Positions 8,745 through 16,361 of a stretch of 28,045 nt of DNA are shown piece after piece (positions within the stretch are counted from its first letter, which is position 1; the number at the start of each line of letters is the position of its first letter). Below the pieces are notes generated by a model. That model did not search any database, was not told where the DNA came from, and saw only the letters and a program-made list of their open reading frames with translations. The position numbers and the translations under genes were made by a program. The DNA is from an uncultured delta proteobacterium (GTDB lineage: Bacteria > RBG-13-61-14 > DRUE01): positions 1-28,045 of the forward strand of contig CAIYYW010000368.1 of the NCBI GenBank assembly GCA_903930515.1, in the 5' to 3' direction.

Positions 8745-9223
8745 TGACGGGCCGGATAAAAACTTTCGCGAAATTCGTGCAAACCTGGTCCGGGCTTTGG
8801 CTGTTCCTCCGAATCGGATACTGGATCGCGGCCATCTCCCTCCTGCTCCGGCTGATCCCGCTCCCCCGCCTGCTCCGCCTGCTCACTCCGAAAAAATGTC
8901 CCGGCCGGAAATGGCCGAGGGAAACCCTGATCAATTTCACCAGCTTCTGGCTCGGACGGGAGCGCGCCTTCTTCAGCAGGTCCTGCCTCCGGCGATCCCT
9001 GGTCCTATACCGATACCTCAACCTCCAGGGAGAGCCGGCCGGCTTCCTGATCGGAGTGACCCAAGAAGATCATCAACTCAAGGCCCATTCCTGGATACTG
9101 ATCGGGGGGAAAAAGCTCTTCCCGGACGAGAATATCTCCTACCGGGTGATTTACCAATATCCCCATGCGGGAAGCGGATCGGGCGAAGCGCCGGATCCGG
9201 GGATCTCCGGGATTATGGACTAG
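8741..9223 (+). CDS. Lasso-peptide biosynthesis B2 (McjB C-terminal domain)-like transglutaminase-fold protease
   Basis: 160 aa. The N-terminus is hydrophobic (residues ~19-47, LWLFLRIGYWIAAISLL), so it may be membrane-attached. The core matches the McjB C-terminal family: SCLRRSLVLYRYL with catalytic-type Cys82, then LIGVTQ and KAHSWILIGG with His116, and an acidic residue at the expected distance (Asp129 in FPDEN). McjB-type B2 enzymes are Cys-His-Asp leader peptidases. The usual HAW is HSW here. There is no RRE (B1) domain. The start overlaps the Ig-protein stop (ATGATGA; ATG 8744 is an alternative). Its 3' end overlaps the convergent glycosyltransferase gene by 11 bp. Role inferred: cleavage of a modified precursor or of an envelope protein in this operon. 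Confidence 0.8.
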   Translation: MMTGRIKTFAKFVQTWSGLWLFLRIGYWIAAISLLLRLIPLPRLLRLLTPKKCPGRKWPRETLINFTSFWLGRERAFFSRSCLRRSLVLYRYLNLQGEPAGFLIGVTQEDHQLKAHSWILIGGKKLFPDENISYRVIYQYPHAGSGSGEAPDPGISGIMD

Positions 9224-10712
9224 CCGGTCCGATCCTGGTCACCCGGAAAATTCGGAAGGAGCCGATTTGAGCCTCAAGCGTGATTAAATGGTTTGAAAGT
9301 TCGGTCCGATCCTGATAGCTCAGCCACTGGAACATATCGTTGACGCGGTTGTATTGAAAGTCGTTGGGAAGCCAGACGATCCAGTCGGGCTCAAAGCTCA
9401 GGAAATCCTTGCCTTTAAACTCGGCGTAATAAAAAACCTCCCGGAAATGAAAATAATCCTGGAACGGGAGATCGCGCAGCAGCCAGGAAAACTCGTCATC
9501 CCTCCGGTCCGGGATCAAAATCCGGTAGCGATGATTTTTCAGGATCGGCCGGAAATATTCCGCCAACTGGATCGTCTGCTTCTGTAGCTCGGATTCCCGA
9601 TTCAAAGCCTTCAGCTCCACGCTCCCGAGCCGAAACCCGGCCCAGGTAAAATATTCGCAAAGGATTAAAACCACCAGCCCCCAGGCCAGCTTGTTATAGC
9701 CGCGCGCTTTCAGGGATTGCCAAAGCCGCTGGATCAGGTATCCCGCGTAAAAAATCATAAACACGCTGACCGGGAAGAAGAAGCGCATCTGCGGATACAG
9801 ACCGCGCCAGATGGAAAGGTAAAGGAACAGGAACATAATCGCCGGGATGATCAGCAAGGGATCGCGCGCAATTTTCCTGCGATGGTCCCAGGCATACCAG
9901 AGCCAACCCAGCAGGCAGAGGATCTCAAAGGGCAGGCTGAATTTCTTGGACAGGAAAAAATTGAACCAGCTCAGGGATTTCCAGAGACCGAAGTAAGCGC
10001 CGGTGCTGATCATCTTGTCATAACGGGCCACCCCCAGGCTGTAAAGAAGATCGTGGTGCAAAAACCAGTCCTTGCCGAACCAGACCAGAGCCGAAAGCGA
10101 GATTAGGCCCCCGGCAAAAGCCCAGCGGAAAAATTCCCTGCGGTTTTTCGGGAACAGCCAGTAAGCCAGGGGAAAGGCCAGCAGCCAGTTTTCCGGACGG
10201 GCCAGCCCTCCCAAAAACCCCGCAACCGCATACCCCTTCCAGAGCTCCTTTTGCTCCACCATTTTCGCGCCGAAATAGACGCCGAGCACAATAAAAAAGG
10301 TTCCCGGTACCATCACGATCGCCTGGACCGTGTTGTCAAACAGGTCCGGGGCAAACCCGAGCATCAGCATTGAAAGGAAAGCAAACCCGAAGCTGAGCCT
10401 CTGCCGGGCGCAAAGAAAAAACGCGAACACCAAAAGGGCCGCGAAAACCGCGCTCGTCAACTCAAACCCCAAAGGCCCGCCGGCAAAGACAAAAAGCCCC
10501 AGGATCAGCGAGTAGGGCTTGTAAAACCGGTGGGGAGGGATCGCCAGCTCTCCGGTCTTGACCCAGCGGTAAATAAAATCCAGCGCTGAATATTCATCGT
10601 TGATCAGGGTGGGATACAAACGCCGGATCCAGAAGCAAAAATAAATCAGGATCGCCGCGGAAAAAAGCAACGCCGCGAAAAGCTCGCGATTTTTCCTGCC
10701 CGGATCAGTCAT
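9213..10712 (-). CDS. GT-C-type membrane glycosyltransferase (PMT/ArnT-like)
   Basis: 499 aa from ATG 10712, which overlaps the pyrD stop as ATGA; ATG 10736 would add eight residues but overlap pyrD by 28 bp. About ten or more hydrophobic segments alternate with loops. The first periplasmic-type loop carries an acidic pair (Asp39-Glu40 in LINDEYSALDF), the hallmark of polyprenyl-phosphate-sugar-using GT-C enzymes, and the GLARPENWLLAFPLAYW segment is typical of these integral proteins. The C-terminal ~100 residues are soluble (PDRRDDEFSWLLRDLPFQDY). Donor and acceptor are unknown. It is the last gene of the rimI-pyrK-pyrD operon, and the functional link to pyrimidine synthesis is not obvious. 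Confidence 0.75.
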   Translation of the reverse strand: MTDPGRKNRELFAALLFSAAILIYFCFWIRRLYPTLINDEYSALDFIYRWVKTGELAIPPHRFYKPYSLILGLFVFAGGPLGFELTSAVFAALLVFAFFLCARQRLSFGFAFLSMLMLGFAPDLFDNTVQAIVMVPGTFFIVLGVYFGAKMVEQKELWKGYAVAGFLGGLARPENWLLAFPLAYWLFPKNRREFFRWAFAGGLISLSALVWFGKDWFLHHDLLYSLGVARYDKMISTGAYFGLWKSLSWFNFFLSKKFSLPFEILCLLGWLWYAWDHRRKIARDPLLIIPAIMFLFLYLSIWRGLYPQMRFFFPVSVFMIFYAGYLIQRLWQSLKARGYNKLAWGLVVLILCEYFTWAGFRLGSVELKALNRESELQKQTIQLAEYFRPILKNHRYRILIPDRRDDEFSWLLRDLPFQDYFHFREVFYYAEFKGKDFLSFEPDWIVWLPNDFQYNRVNDMFQWLSYQDRTELSNHLITLEAQIGSFRIFRVTRIGPASP

Positions 10713-11623
10713 TCCGGTTTGAGCGTTCCGATCCATTGCTCTATTGATTGGAGGCCCAGGCCGGAAAGATAGTCTTTGATTTTCCTTAATATTTCCAGCG
10801 GCGCCCTCGGATTAGCCATCACCGCGGTGCCCAGCTCAACCGCCCTTGCTCCCGCCAGCAAAAATTCCAGCGCGTCCCTGCCCGAGCAGATTCCTCCGCA
10901 GCCGATCACCGGGATCCTCACCGCCCTCGCCGCTTCATATACCGCGGCCAGCGCCACCGGCTTGATCGCCGGCCCGCTCAACCCTCCGGTGATCCCGCCC
11001 AGGGCCGGCCGTTTCTTCTCCAATTCAATCGCCATCCCCCGCAAGGTGTTGCTGATCACCACCGCCTCCGCTCCCGCCTCCTCCGCCCACCGCGCCAGCT
11101 CAGCCGGGTCAGACCGGCTCGCGCTCAGCTTGACCCAAACCGGAAGACCCGACCTCGACTTGACCGCCCAAACAATCTGCTTCACCGACCGGCCGTCTCT
11201 CCCGAATTCCAGCCCGCCTTTTTTTACATTCGGGCAGGATAGGTTCAACTCCAGAGCGTTGATCCCGTCCTCCTTGCCCAACCGCTCCGCCAGCTTCGCG
11301 TAATCTTCCCGACGCTCTCCGAAAATATTGACCACCACCCGGGCCTTTTGCTTCCGAAGCAAAGGCAATTTCTCGGAAATAAATTTATCCACCCCAACAT
11401 TCTCCAGCCCGATTGAATTCAACATTCCCCCGGCGGTCTCCCATATCCTCGGCGGAGCGTTGCCCGCTCTCGGCTTGAGCGAAATCCCCTTGGTCACCAC
11501 CGCCCCCATCTGTCCGGCCGGGAAAAAATCCCGGTACCCGTCTCCGTATCCGCAGGTCCCGCTCGCCAGGATGATCGGATTCTTCAGAACCAGTCTCCCG
11601 ATCCGCGTTTCCAGACTCAACAT
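10709..11623 (-). CDS. pyrD: Dihydroorotate dehydrogenase B, catalytic subunit
   Basis: 304 aa, full length for the class 1B enzyme. It oxidises dihydroorotate to orotate in de novo pyrimidine synthesis, using FMN and passing electrons to PyrK and NAD+. Visible signatures are the N-terminal LKNPIILASGTCGYG, VVTKGISLKPRAGN (FMN lysine Lys45), NLSCPNVKKGG with the class 1 catalytic Cys130, and VIGCGGICSGRDALEFLLAGA for FMN phosphate binding. Cys rather than Ser as catalytic base, together with the adjacent pyrK, marks type B. The start ATG overlaps the pyrK stop by 7 bp (ATGTTGA). Cytosolic. Confidence 0.96.
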   Translation of the reverse strand: MLSLETRIGRLVLKNPIILASGTCGYGDGYRDFFPAGQMGAVVTKGISLKPRAGNAPPRIWETAGGMLNSIGLENVGVDKFISEKLPLLRKQKARVVVNIFGERREDYAKLAERLGKEDGINALELNLSCPNVKKGGLEFGRDGRSVKQIVWAVKSRSGLPVWVKLSASRSDPAELARWAEEAGAEAVVISNTLRGMAIELEKKRPALGGITGGLSGPAIKPVALAAVYEAARAVRIPVIGCGGICSGRDALEFLLAGARAVELGTAVMANPRAPLEILRKIKDYLSGLGLQSIEQWIGTLKPE

Positions 11624-12453
11624 CTAACCCTCTCCCAGTCAATTTGATCGAACCGGAGCGCCGGACCATCCAGGCAGGCGTGAAGGTATCCACCCCCAGA
11701 GGCCGGGACCGCGCAGCCCAGGCAGGCCCCCACCCCGCACGCCATCCGCTCTTCATATAAAACCTGGCCCGGTATTTTTTTCGACAATGCCGGCTTTGAC
11801 AGCGACTTGAGCATCGGCTTGGGGCCGCAGGCAAAAATATGTTCCGGCAGACCCTCTTGATCAATCAACTCCTTCACCAGCTCGGTGGCCAGCCCGGCCT
11901 TCCCCAAACTGCCGTCCTCGGTCGCCGGATGGACTTTGAATCTCTTGCTCAATTCCTTCAGCAGAAAAAATCGCGATTTGCTTTTAACCCCCCAGACCAA
12001 CTCAACCGCGCAATTCGGGTTCCTCCCCAACGCCTCCGCCAGAGACCACAACCCCGCCATTCCCATCCCGCCCGCCACCAGCAAAACCCGGCCGCGAAGA
12101 CCTTTGGTCTCAAAACCATTCCCCAGAGGGCCGATGATGCTCAAATCCCCGCCCTCCCGACGCCGGCTTAAAATCTCCGTCCCTTTCCCCATTACCTGAA
12201 AAGCGAACTCCAGAATCCGCCGGTTCGGAAAATACCGGAACCAACTCAACGGCCTCCCCAACAGCGGCTCGCTCCCCTCCCGAACCCGCAGCATAAAAAA
12301 TTGCCCCGGCTTGACCGCAACCCTTCCCGAAAGCCTCAACGAAAGCAGATACAAATCATCCCCGATCCGATGATAGTTATTGATCTTACATTTATAGATC
12401 CCCTTCATTCCCGATTCCTCTTTCGCAAAGGAGCGTGCTTCCCGACAAGTCAT
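11617..12453 (-). CDS. pyrK: Dihydroorotate dehydrogenase B, electron transfer subunit (FAD/2Fe-2S)
   Basis: 278 aa from ATG 12453, which overlaps the rimI stop (ATGA). An internal ATG at 12408 has a better Shine-Dalgarno (GAGG eight bases upstream) and fits the usual PyrK N-terminus, so the first 15 residues may not be made. The FAD-binding segment is GRPLSWFR, the NAD-binding motifs are LLVAGGMGMAGL and FACGPKPML, and the 2Fe-2S cysteines are 239, 244, 247 and 260 (CGVGACLGC then HACLDGP; Cx4Cx2Cx12C). It carries electrons from PyrD FMN to NAD+ in the PyrD2-PyrK2 complex. Confidence 0.95.
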   Translation of the reverse strand: MTCREARSFAKEESGMKGIYKCKINNYHRIGDDLYLLSLRLSGRVAVKPGQFFMLRVREGSEPLLGRPLSWFRYFPNRRILEFAFQVMGKGTEILSRRREGGDLSIIGPLGNGFETKGLRGRVLLVAGGMGMAGLWSLAEALGRNPNCAVELVWGVKSKSRFFLLKELSKRFKVHPATEDGSLGKAGLATELVKELIDQEGLPEHIFACGPKPMLKSLSKPALSKKIPGQVLYEERMACGVGACLGCAVPASGGGYLHACLDGPALRFDQIDWERVRC

Positions 12454-12956
12454 AAGTCAAGACCTGACCCCAACTTAAGTTTCATCACGATCGCGTCCTC
12501 CCCGGTATCATAATAGTATTTGGGCCGGATTCCCACCGGCTGGAACTCAAACGCCCGGTAAAGGGACCGGGCCGGGAAATTACTCGGCCTCACTTCCAGC
12601 CAGACCTCCCTGATCCCCCGGCTTTGAAAATCATCCAGGGCGCTGAGCAAGAGATACCCGGCCAGTCCCCGCCTCCTCCAATCCGGCCGGACAGCCACGC
12701 TCAGGATGGAGGCCTCCGGCTCCATCAGCCAGCAGAAAATATAGCCGGCGATTTCCCCCTCCGAATTCAGCGAGGCCATCCGGTGATATGCGAACTTCAG
12801 TTCCAACTCCTTCAAGAACATCTCCCGGGTCCAGGGGGCGCGGAAACTTATTTGCTCGATCGCCATCGCCTGCTCCAGGTCTTGCTTTTGAAAGGGCCTG
12901 AGCGAGACCAGCGTTTCCCACTGTTTCCGCAATGCCGCTCGTTTCTCCTGACCCAT
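12450..12956 (-). CDS. rimI: Ribosomal protein alanine N-acetyltransferase-like GNAT enzyme
   Basis: 168 aa, GNAT fold. SFRAPWTREMFLKEL is the RimI-type N-terminal signature, VAVRPDWRRRGLAGYLL is the acetyl-CoA pyrophosphate loop (R-R-x-G-x-A), and LEVRPSNFPARSLYRAFEF plus the Tyr-rich KYYYDTGEDAIVM end the domain. RimI acetylates the N-terminal alanine of ribosomal protein S18; other RimI-like GNATs have other targets, so the substrate is an inference. First gene of the minus-strand operon with pyrK and pyrD. The last codons (KLGSGLDL) are encoded by a GGGGTCAGGTCTTGAC sequence that looks like an intergenic repeat and may have replaced the original C-terminus. Confidence 0.88.
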   Translation of the reverse strand: MGQEKRAALRKQWETLVSLRPFQKQDLEQAMAIEQISFRAPWTREMFLKELELKFAYHRMASLNSEGEIAGYIFCWLMEPEASILSVAVRPDWRRRGLAGYLLLSALDDFQSRGIREVWLEVRPSNFPARSLYRAFEFQPVGIRPKYYYDTGEDAIVMKLKLGSGLDL

Positions 12957-13038
12957 CCTTGATCAAGCTATCAAATCCGCCCGGTTTTCGCAAGGGTCAA
13001 GGGGCAAGAGCGCGCCGCGTCCGGCTCTGCCGCTGGAT

Positions 13039-13066
13039 TTGACTGAAGCCGCCATTATAATAGAAT
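13039..13066 (+). promoter_or_regulatory. Promoter of the SHOCT-CDF-lipid kinase-dtd operon
   Basis: TTGACT (13039-13044), 16-bp spacer, TAGAAT (13061-13066). An overlapping TATAAT lies at 13056-13061 but is too close to this -35. Same spacer length and -10 sequence as the element at 1767-1794. The leader of roughly 18 nt contains the Shine-Dalgarno GGAGG. Confidence 0.6.
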
Positions 13067-13090
13067 GGAATCTCTGGTTGGAGGATAAAG

Positions 13091-13960
13091 ATGGATAAGA
13101 AGATAGTGGTATTGGCGATTTTGGTTTCGTTCTGCCTTAATTTCAGCCTGTTTGAAAAAACCAAGTGGGTCTGGCACAAGGGGGAATACAGCTATGTCCG
13201 GGTGGCCAAGCCGGACAAGGGGCTGGAGAGGCTGGACCATCCCGCGGATATTTCTCCGGAGCAGGTCCAAAAAATCCTGGCCGGGATCAAGTATCAGAGG
13301 GCTTGGATCAATCTGGGCGAGTTGGTCAAGGCCAAGGATTATGACCTGTTCACGATGGAGGAAGCCGGAATAATCGCTCCCTATCTTTCGCAGGGATTGA
13401 AGGAATCCAATTCCAGTCAATGGGTGGATTTTTCTTTGGAAGTTCATCGGGGGCAATTTTTGGTTTTCGGAGAGGACCAGGTCACGGACGGAGTGGCCTT
13501 TGTCCGGGAGGGAAAACTGAATCTGGCCTTCCGAAACATTTCCCAGAAGCTGGGCCAGGAAAGCACCCCGAATATTGTCAGCCCGCTCAAGGCCTATCCG
13601 GGATCGGCGCACCTGGTTCCCGGCCCGGGACAGGAACTGAGAAAAAATCAAAAGGGCAAGCAGGAGACTAACTGGCTGGTGATTGATCTTAAATCCTTGA
13701 GCCAGCCCGCGGAAGCCGCGAAGCCGGAGGTGAAAGAGGAAAAGAAACCCGAGCCGGAAAAAGTGGCGGAGCCGGCTCCGGCGGTAATAACTCAGCCGGC
13801 CGCGGTCGAGAAGCCCCAGGGTTCGACCGAGCCTTCCCATCCCAAATCTCTGAAGTCGGTGAAGGAACGGCTGACCGAGCTCCGGGAGATATTCGACCAG
13901 GGCTTGATCAGCGAGGACGAATATAATAAGAAGCGGGAAGATATTTTAAAGGAATTATGA
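13091..13960 (+). CDS. Membrane-anchored/exported protein with C-terminal SHOCT domain
   Basis: 289 aa. Residues 4-20 (KIVVLAILVSFCLNFSL) are a signal peptide or anchor. Residues ~25-205 form a domain I do not recognise (KTKWVWHKGEYSYVRVAKP onward). Residues ~207-250 are a Pro/Glu/Lys/Ala-rich linker (EEKKPEPEKVAEPAPA). The last ~35 residues (ERLTELREIFDQGLISEDEY then KKREDILKEL) are a SHOCT domain, a short two-helix module found at the ends of many membrane proteins and thought to mediate oligomerisation. A good ribosome site (GGAGGATAAAG) precedes ATG 13091. The stop overlaps the CDF gene as ATGA, so the two are translated together. Function unknown. Confidence 0.8.
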   Translation: MDKKIVVLAILVSFCLNFSLFEKTKWVWHKGEYSYVRVAKPDKGLERLDHPADISPEQVQKILAGIKYQRAWINLGELVKAKDYDLFTMEEAGIIAPYLSQGLKESNSSQWVDFSLEVHRGQFLVFGEDQVTDGVAFVREGKLNLAFRNISQKLGQESTPNIVSPLKAYPGSAHLVPGPGQELRKNQKGKQETNWLVIDLKSLSQPAEAAKPEVKEEKKPEPEKVAEPAPAVITQPAAVEKPQGSTEPSHPKSLKSVKERLTELREIFDQGLISEDEYNKKREDILKEL

Positions 13961-14862
13961 GTCTGACCAAGACCCAGGCGGCCGGTCTTTCGGTTATATC
14001 CAATCTTGCCCTGACTTTGCTCAAGCTCGTGGTGGGAATGATCTCCGGATCAATGGCCATTATCGCGGAGGCCGCCCATTCCGGAGCTGACCTGCTCGCC
14101 AGCCTGATCGCATATTTTTCCGTCCGGGTCTCGGACCAGCCTCCCGACCACGATCACCCCTATGGCCACAGCAAGATTGAAAATATCTCCGGGGTGCTGG
14201 AGGCGAGTCTGATTTTTCTGGTGTCCATCTGGATCGTTTATGAAGCGGTCCATAAAATCCGGGTCCGGGCAGAAATTTCCAGCCTCCCGCTCGGGATCGC
14301 GGTTATGGTGATTTCGTTGTTGGCGAATACCGCGGTTTCCCGGATTCTTTACCGGGTCGCCCATCAGACCAGGTCCATCGCCCTGGAAGCGGACGCGGCT
14401 CATCTCTGGAGCGATGTTTTGACTTCGGGCGGAGTAATTTTGACCCTGGCGGTGATCTCCCTCTCCCAGCGTTTTTTCAAGGCGAACCTGGTCCTGCTGG
14501 ATCCGATTTTTTCCATCGTGATCGCGCTCTGGATTTTGGGCATCGCTTACCGCTTGACCCGCAAGTCGTACCCGGCCCTGCTGGACGGAAGGGCTCGGCC
14601 GGAGCTGGAGGATCAGATTATTGGCTTGATCCGGGATTTTTGCGCGGACAGATGCCGGTTTCATAAGCTCCGGACCCGCCAGTCCGGGGCCCGGGTCCAT
14701 ATTGATTTCCATCTCCAGTTTTTGCCTGATACCCATATTGAAGTCGCCCATCAGATCAGCCATCAGCTCAAACAAAAAATTGAACGGGAGGTTCAGGGCG
14801 CGGCGGTGATCATTCACCTGGAGCCGTTGGAAGACGAAACGGACCTCGGTCTGAAGGTTTAA
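13957..14862 (+). CDS. Cation diffusion facilitator (Zn/Fe/Mn-type efflux transporter)
   Basis: 301 aa with the CDF layout: about six transmembrane helices (residues ~9-205) and a cytosolic ferredoxin-like C-terminal domain with His residues (RCRFHKLRTRQSGARVHIDFH, IEVAHQISHQL). The metal site shows as HSGAD in helix 2 (His41, Asp45) and HLWSD in helix 5, both HxxxD, a pattern common in Zn2+-transporting members. HPYGHSKIE is the conserved cytosolic loop. It exports divalent metal in exchange for protons; the metal is not proven. It overlaps the SHOCT gene by 4 bp and is followed after 12 bp by the lipid kinase gene. Confidence 0.93.
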   Translation: MSLTKTQAAGLSVISNLALTLLKLVVGMISGSMAIIAEAAHSGADLLASLIAYFSVRVSDQPPDHDHPYGHSKIENISGVLEASLIFLVSIWIVYEAVHKIRVRAEISSLPLGIAVMVISLLANTAVSRILYRVAHQTRSIALEADAAHLWSDVLTSGGVILTLAVISLSQRFFKANLVLLDPIFSIVIALWILGIAYRLTRKSYPALLDGRARPELEDQIIGLIRDFCADRCRFHKLRTRQSGARVHIDFHLQFLPDTHIEVAHQISHQLKQKIEREVQGAAVIIHLEPLEDETDLGLKV

Positions 14863-14874
14863 AGGAGTGGGGCG

Positions 14875-15810
14875 GTGAGCGGGGATTACAGGATTTTTCT
14901 CGTGGTCAACCCTCATTCTTCCGGGGGCCGGACCAAAAAAGTTTGGCCCGAGATGGTGACCGCGCTGAAAAAAAATATCGGCGATTTTCAGTTCGCCTTC
15001 ACCGAGCGGCCCGGGCAGGCGGTTGAGCTTACCCGCGCGATGCTCAAGGCCGGCTTTGAAATGATCGTCAGCGTGGGCGGGGACGGGACCAACAACGAAG
15101 TGGTCAACGGCTTTTATGAAAACGGACGGGCGATCAATCCCGAGTCGGTCTTTGGCGTCATTTGCTCCGGCACCGGCTCGGATTTCATCAAGACCGCGGG
15201 GGTGCCCCGGGATTTCCGCGAATCGGTAAAACGCCTGGCCGGCAAAAACTACCGCCTGATAGATCTGGGATGGATGAGGCATAAGGATCATTCCGGGAAA
15301 ATGGTGGAGCGATATTTTATCAACATCACCAGCTTCGGAGTGGGCGGGCATGCCGACGCGCTGGTGAACAAATCCAAAAAAACTTTTGGCGGAAAAGCCG
15401 CTTTTTTGTCGGCCACCTTGCGGGCGGGCCTGTTTTACCGGAACCAGCCGGTCAGGATCAAACTGGATATGGGTGTGGAACTGGAGCGGAAGATTTTCAA
15501 CCTGGCGGTTGCCAACGGGAAATTTTTCGGGGCGGGCTTGCAGGTGGCTCCCATGGCCGAACTTGATGATGGGATTCTTGAAATTGTTATCGTGGGCGAT
15601 ATTGGCATCCCGGGAAGGATCCGGCTGGGCGCACTGCTGCCCAAGGGCAAACATATCTCAATGGCCAAGGTGGAGCATTTCCAGGCCCGGGAGATTTATG
15701 CCGATAGCCCGGAGGCCGTGCTCCTGGATGTGGACGGCGAACAGCCGGGATCGCTTCCAGCCGAGTTCAAGGTCATACCCAAGGGGATCCGGTTCAAAAT
15801 TCCCGGATAA
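14875..15810 (+). CDS. Diacylglycerol kinase-family lipid kinase (YegS/BmrU-like)
   Basis: 311 aa with a DAGK catalytic fold: VVNPHSSGG near the N-terminus, the nucleotide-binding SVGGDGTNNEVVNGF at residues 66-80, and CSGTGSDFIKTAGVPRD in place of the usual GTxNDFA. The C-terminal half (FGAGLQVAPMAELDDGILE) is the lipid-binding sandwich. It phosphorylates a lipid such as diacylglycerol or undecaprenol-type substrates at the membrane; which one is not determinable. The start is GTG 14875, chosen because AAGGAG lies at proper spacing and the conserved fold begins at once. dtd follows after one base. Confidence 0.9.
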   Translation: MSGDYRIFLVVNPHSSGGRTKKVWPEMVTALKKNIGDFQFAFTERPGQAVELTRAMLKAGFEMIVSVGGDGTNNEVVNGFYENGRAINPESVFGVICSGTGSDFIKTAGVPRDFRESVKRLAGKNYRLIDLGWMRHKDHSGKMVERYFINITSFGVGGHADALVNKSKKTFGGKAAFLSATLRAGLFYRNQPVRIKLDMGVELERKIFNLAVANGKFFGAGLQVAPMAELDDGILEIVIVGDIGIPGRIRLGALLPKGKHISMAKVEHFQAREIYADSPEAVLLDVDGEQPGSLPAEFKVIPKGIRFKIPG

Positions 15811-15811
15811 A

Positions 15812-16261
15812 ATGCGCGCCGTGGTTCAAAGAGTCAGCCGGGCCAAAGTCATTGTGGCCGGACAAATGATCGGGGAGATCGGCCCCGGATTCCTGGTCTT
15901 GATCGGAGTGGGAAAAGAAGACGCCGAGAGCGATGCCGACTGGCTTTCTGAAAAGATTGCGACGCTTCGCGTCTTTGAGGATTCGGAGGGGAAGATGAAC
16001 CGGGATATTTCCCAGGCCGGAGGGGCGATGCTGGTTGTGAGCCAGTTCACCCTGTACGCGGATTGCCGAAAGGGACGGAGGCCCGGTTTTGATCAGGCCG
16101 CGGACCCGGAGTCTGCCGAGCGGCTTTACAACTATTTTGTGGAAAAACTGAAGGCCCGGGCGGTGCCGGTCCAGACCGGGAGATTTCAGGCGATGATGGA
16201 GGTGGAGCTGGTCAACCAGGGCCCGGTGACCTTGCTTTTGGAGAGCAGGAAGAATTTTTAA
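15812..16261 (+). CDS. dtd: D-aminoacyl-tRNA deacylase
   Basis: 149 aa, full family length. MRAVVQRVSRAKV, LIGVG and the two active-site motifs are present: SQFTLYADCRKGRRP (residues 77-91) and the Gly-cisPro motif as NQGPVT (~135-140; usually N-D/A-GPVT). It hydrolyses D-amino acids (and achiral glycine misloads) from tRNA, a chirality quality-control step in the cytosol. The ATG at 15812 follows the lipid kinase stop after one base, so it is cotranscribed. An upstream in-frame extension within the kinase gene is a shadow. Confidence 0.96.
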   Translation: MRAVVQRVSRAKVIVAGQMIGEIGPGFLVLIGVGKEDAESDADWLSEKIATLRVFEDSEGKMNRDISQAGGAMLVVSQFTLYADCRKGRRPGFDQAADPESAERLYNYFVEKLKARAVPVQTGRFQAMMEVELVNQGPVTLLLESRKNF

Positions 16262-16361
16262 ATCCGACCCTGGAAAAGAGACTCGGGCCGAACCATCATT
16301 ATCGTTTTGCCTTCCGGGGTTTGCGGCCGGGAAGTCCAAGGCTATGATCAATCGGGAATTA

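Noticed and set aside
14050-15654. 534-aa minus-strand reading frame
   Set aside because: It is antisense to two clear genes (CDF transporter and lipid kinase); a codon-bias shadow.
16262-16361. Terminator between dtd and rarA
   Set aside because: Only a weak imperfect stem (CTTCCGG / CCGGGAAG) with no T-run.
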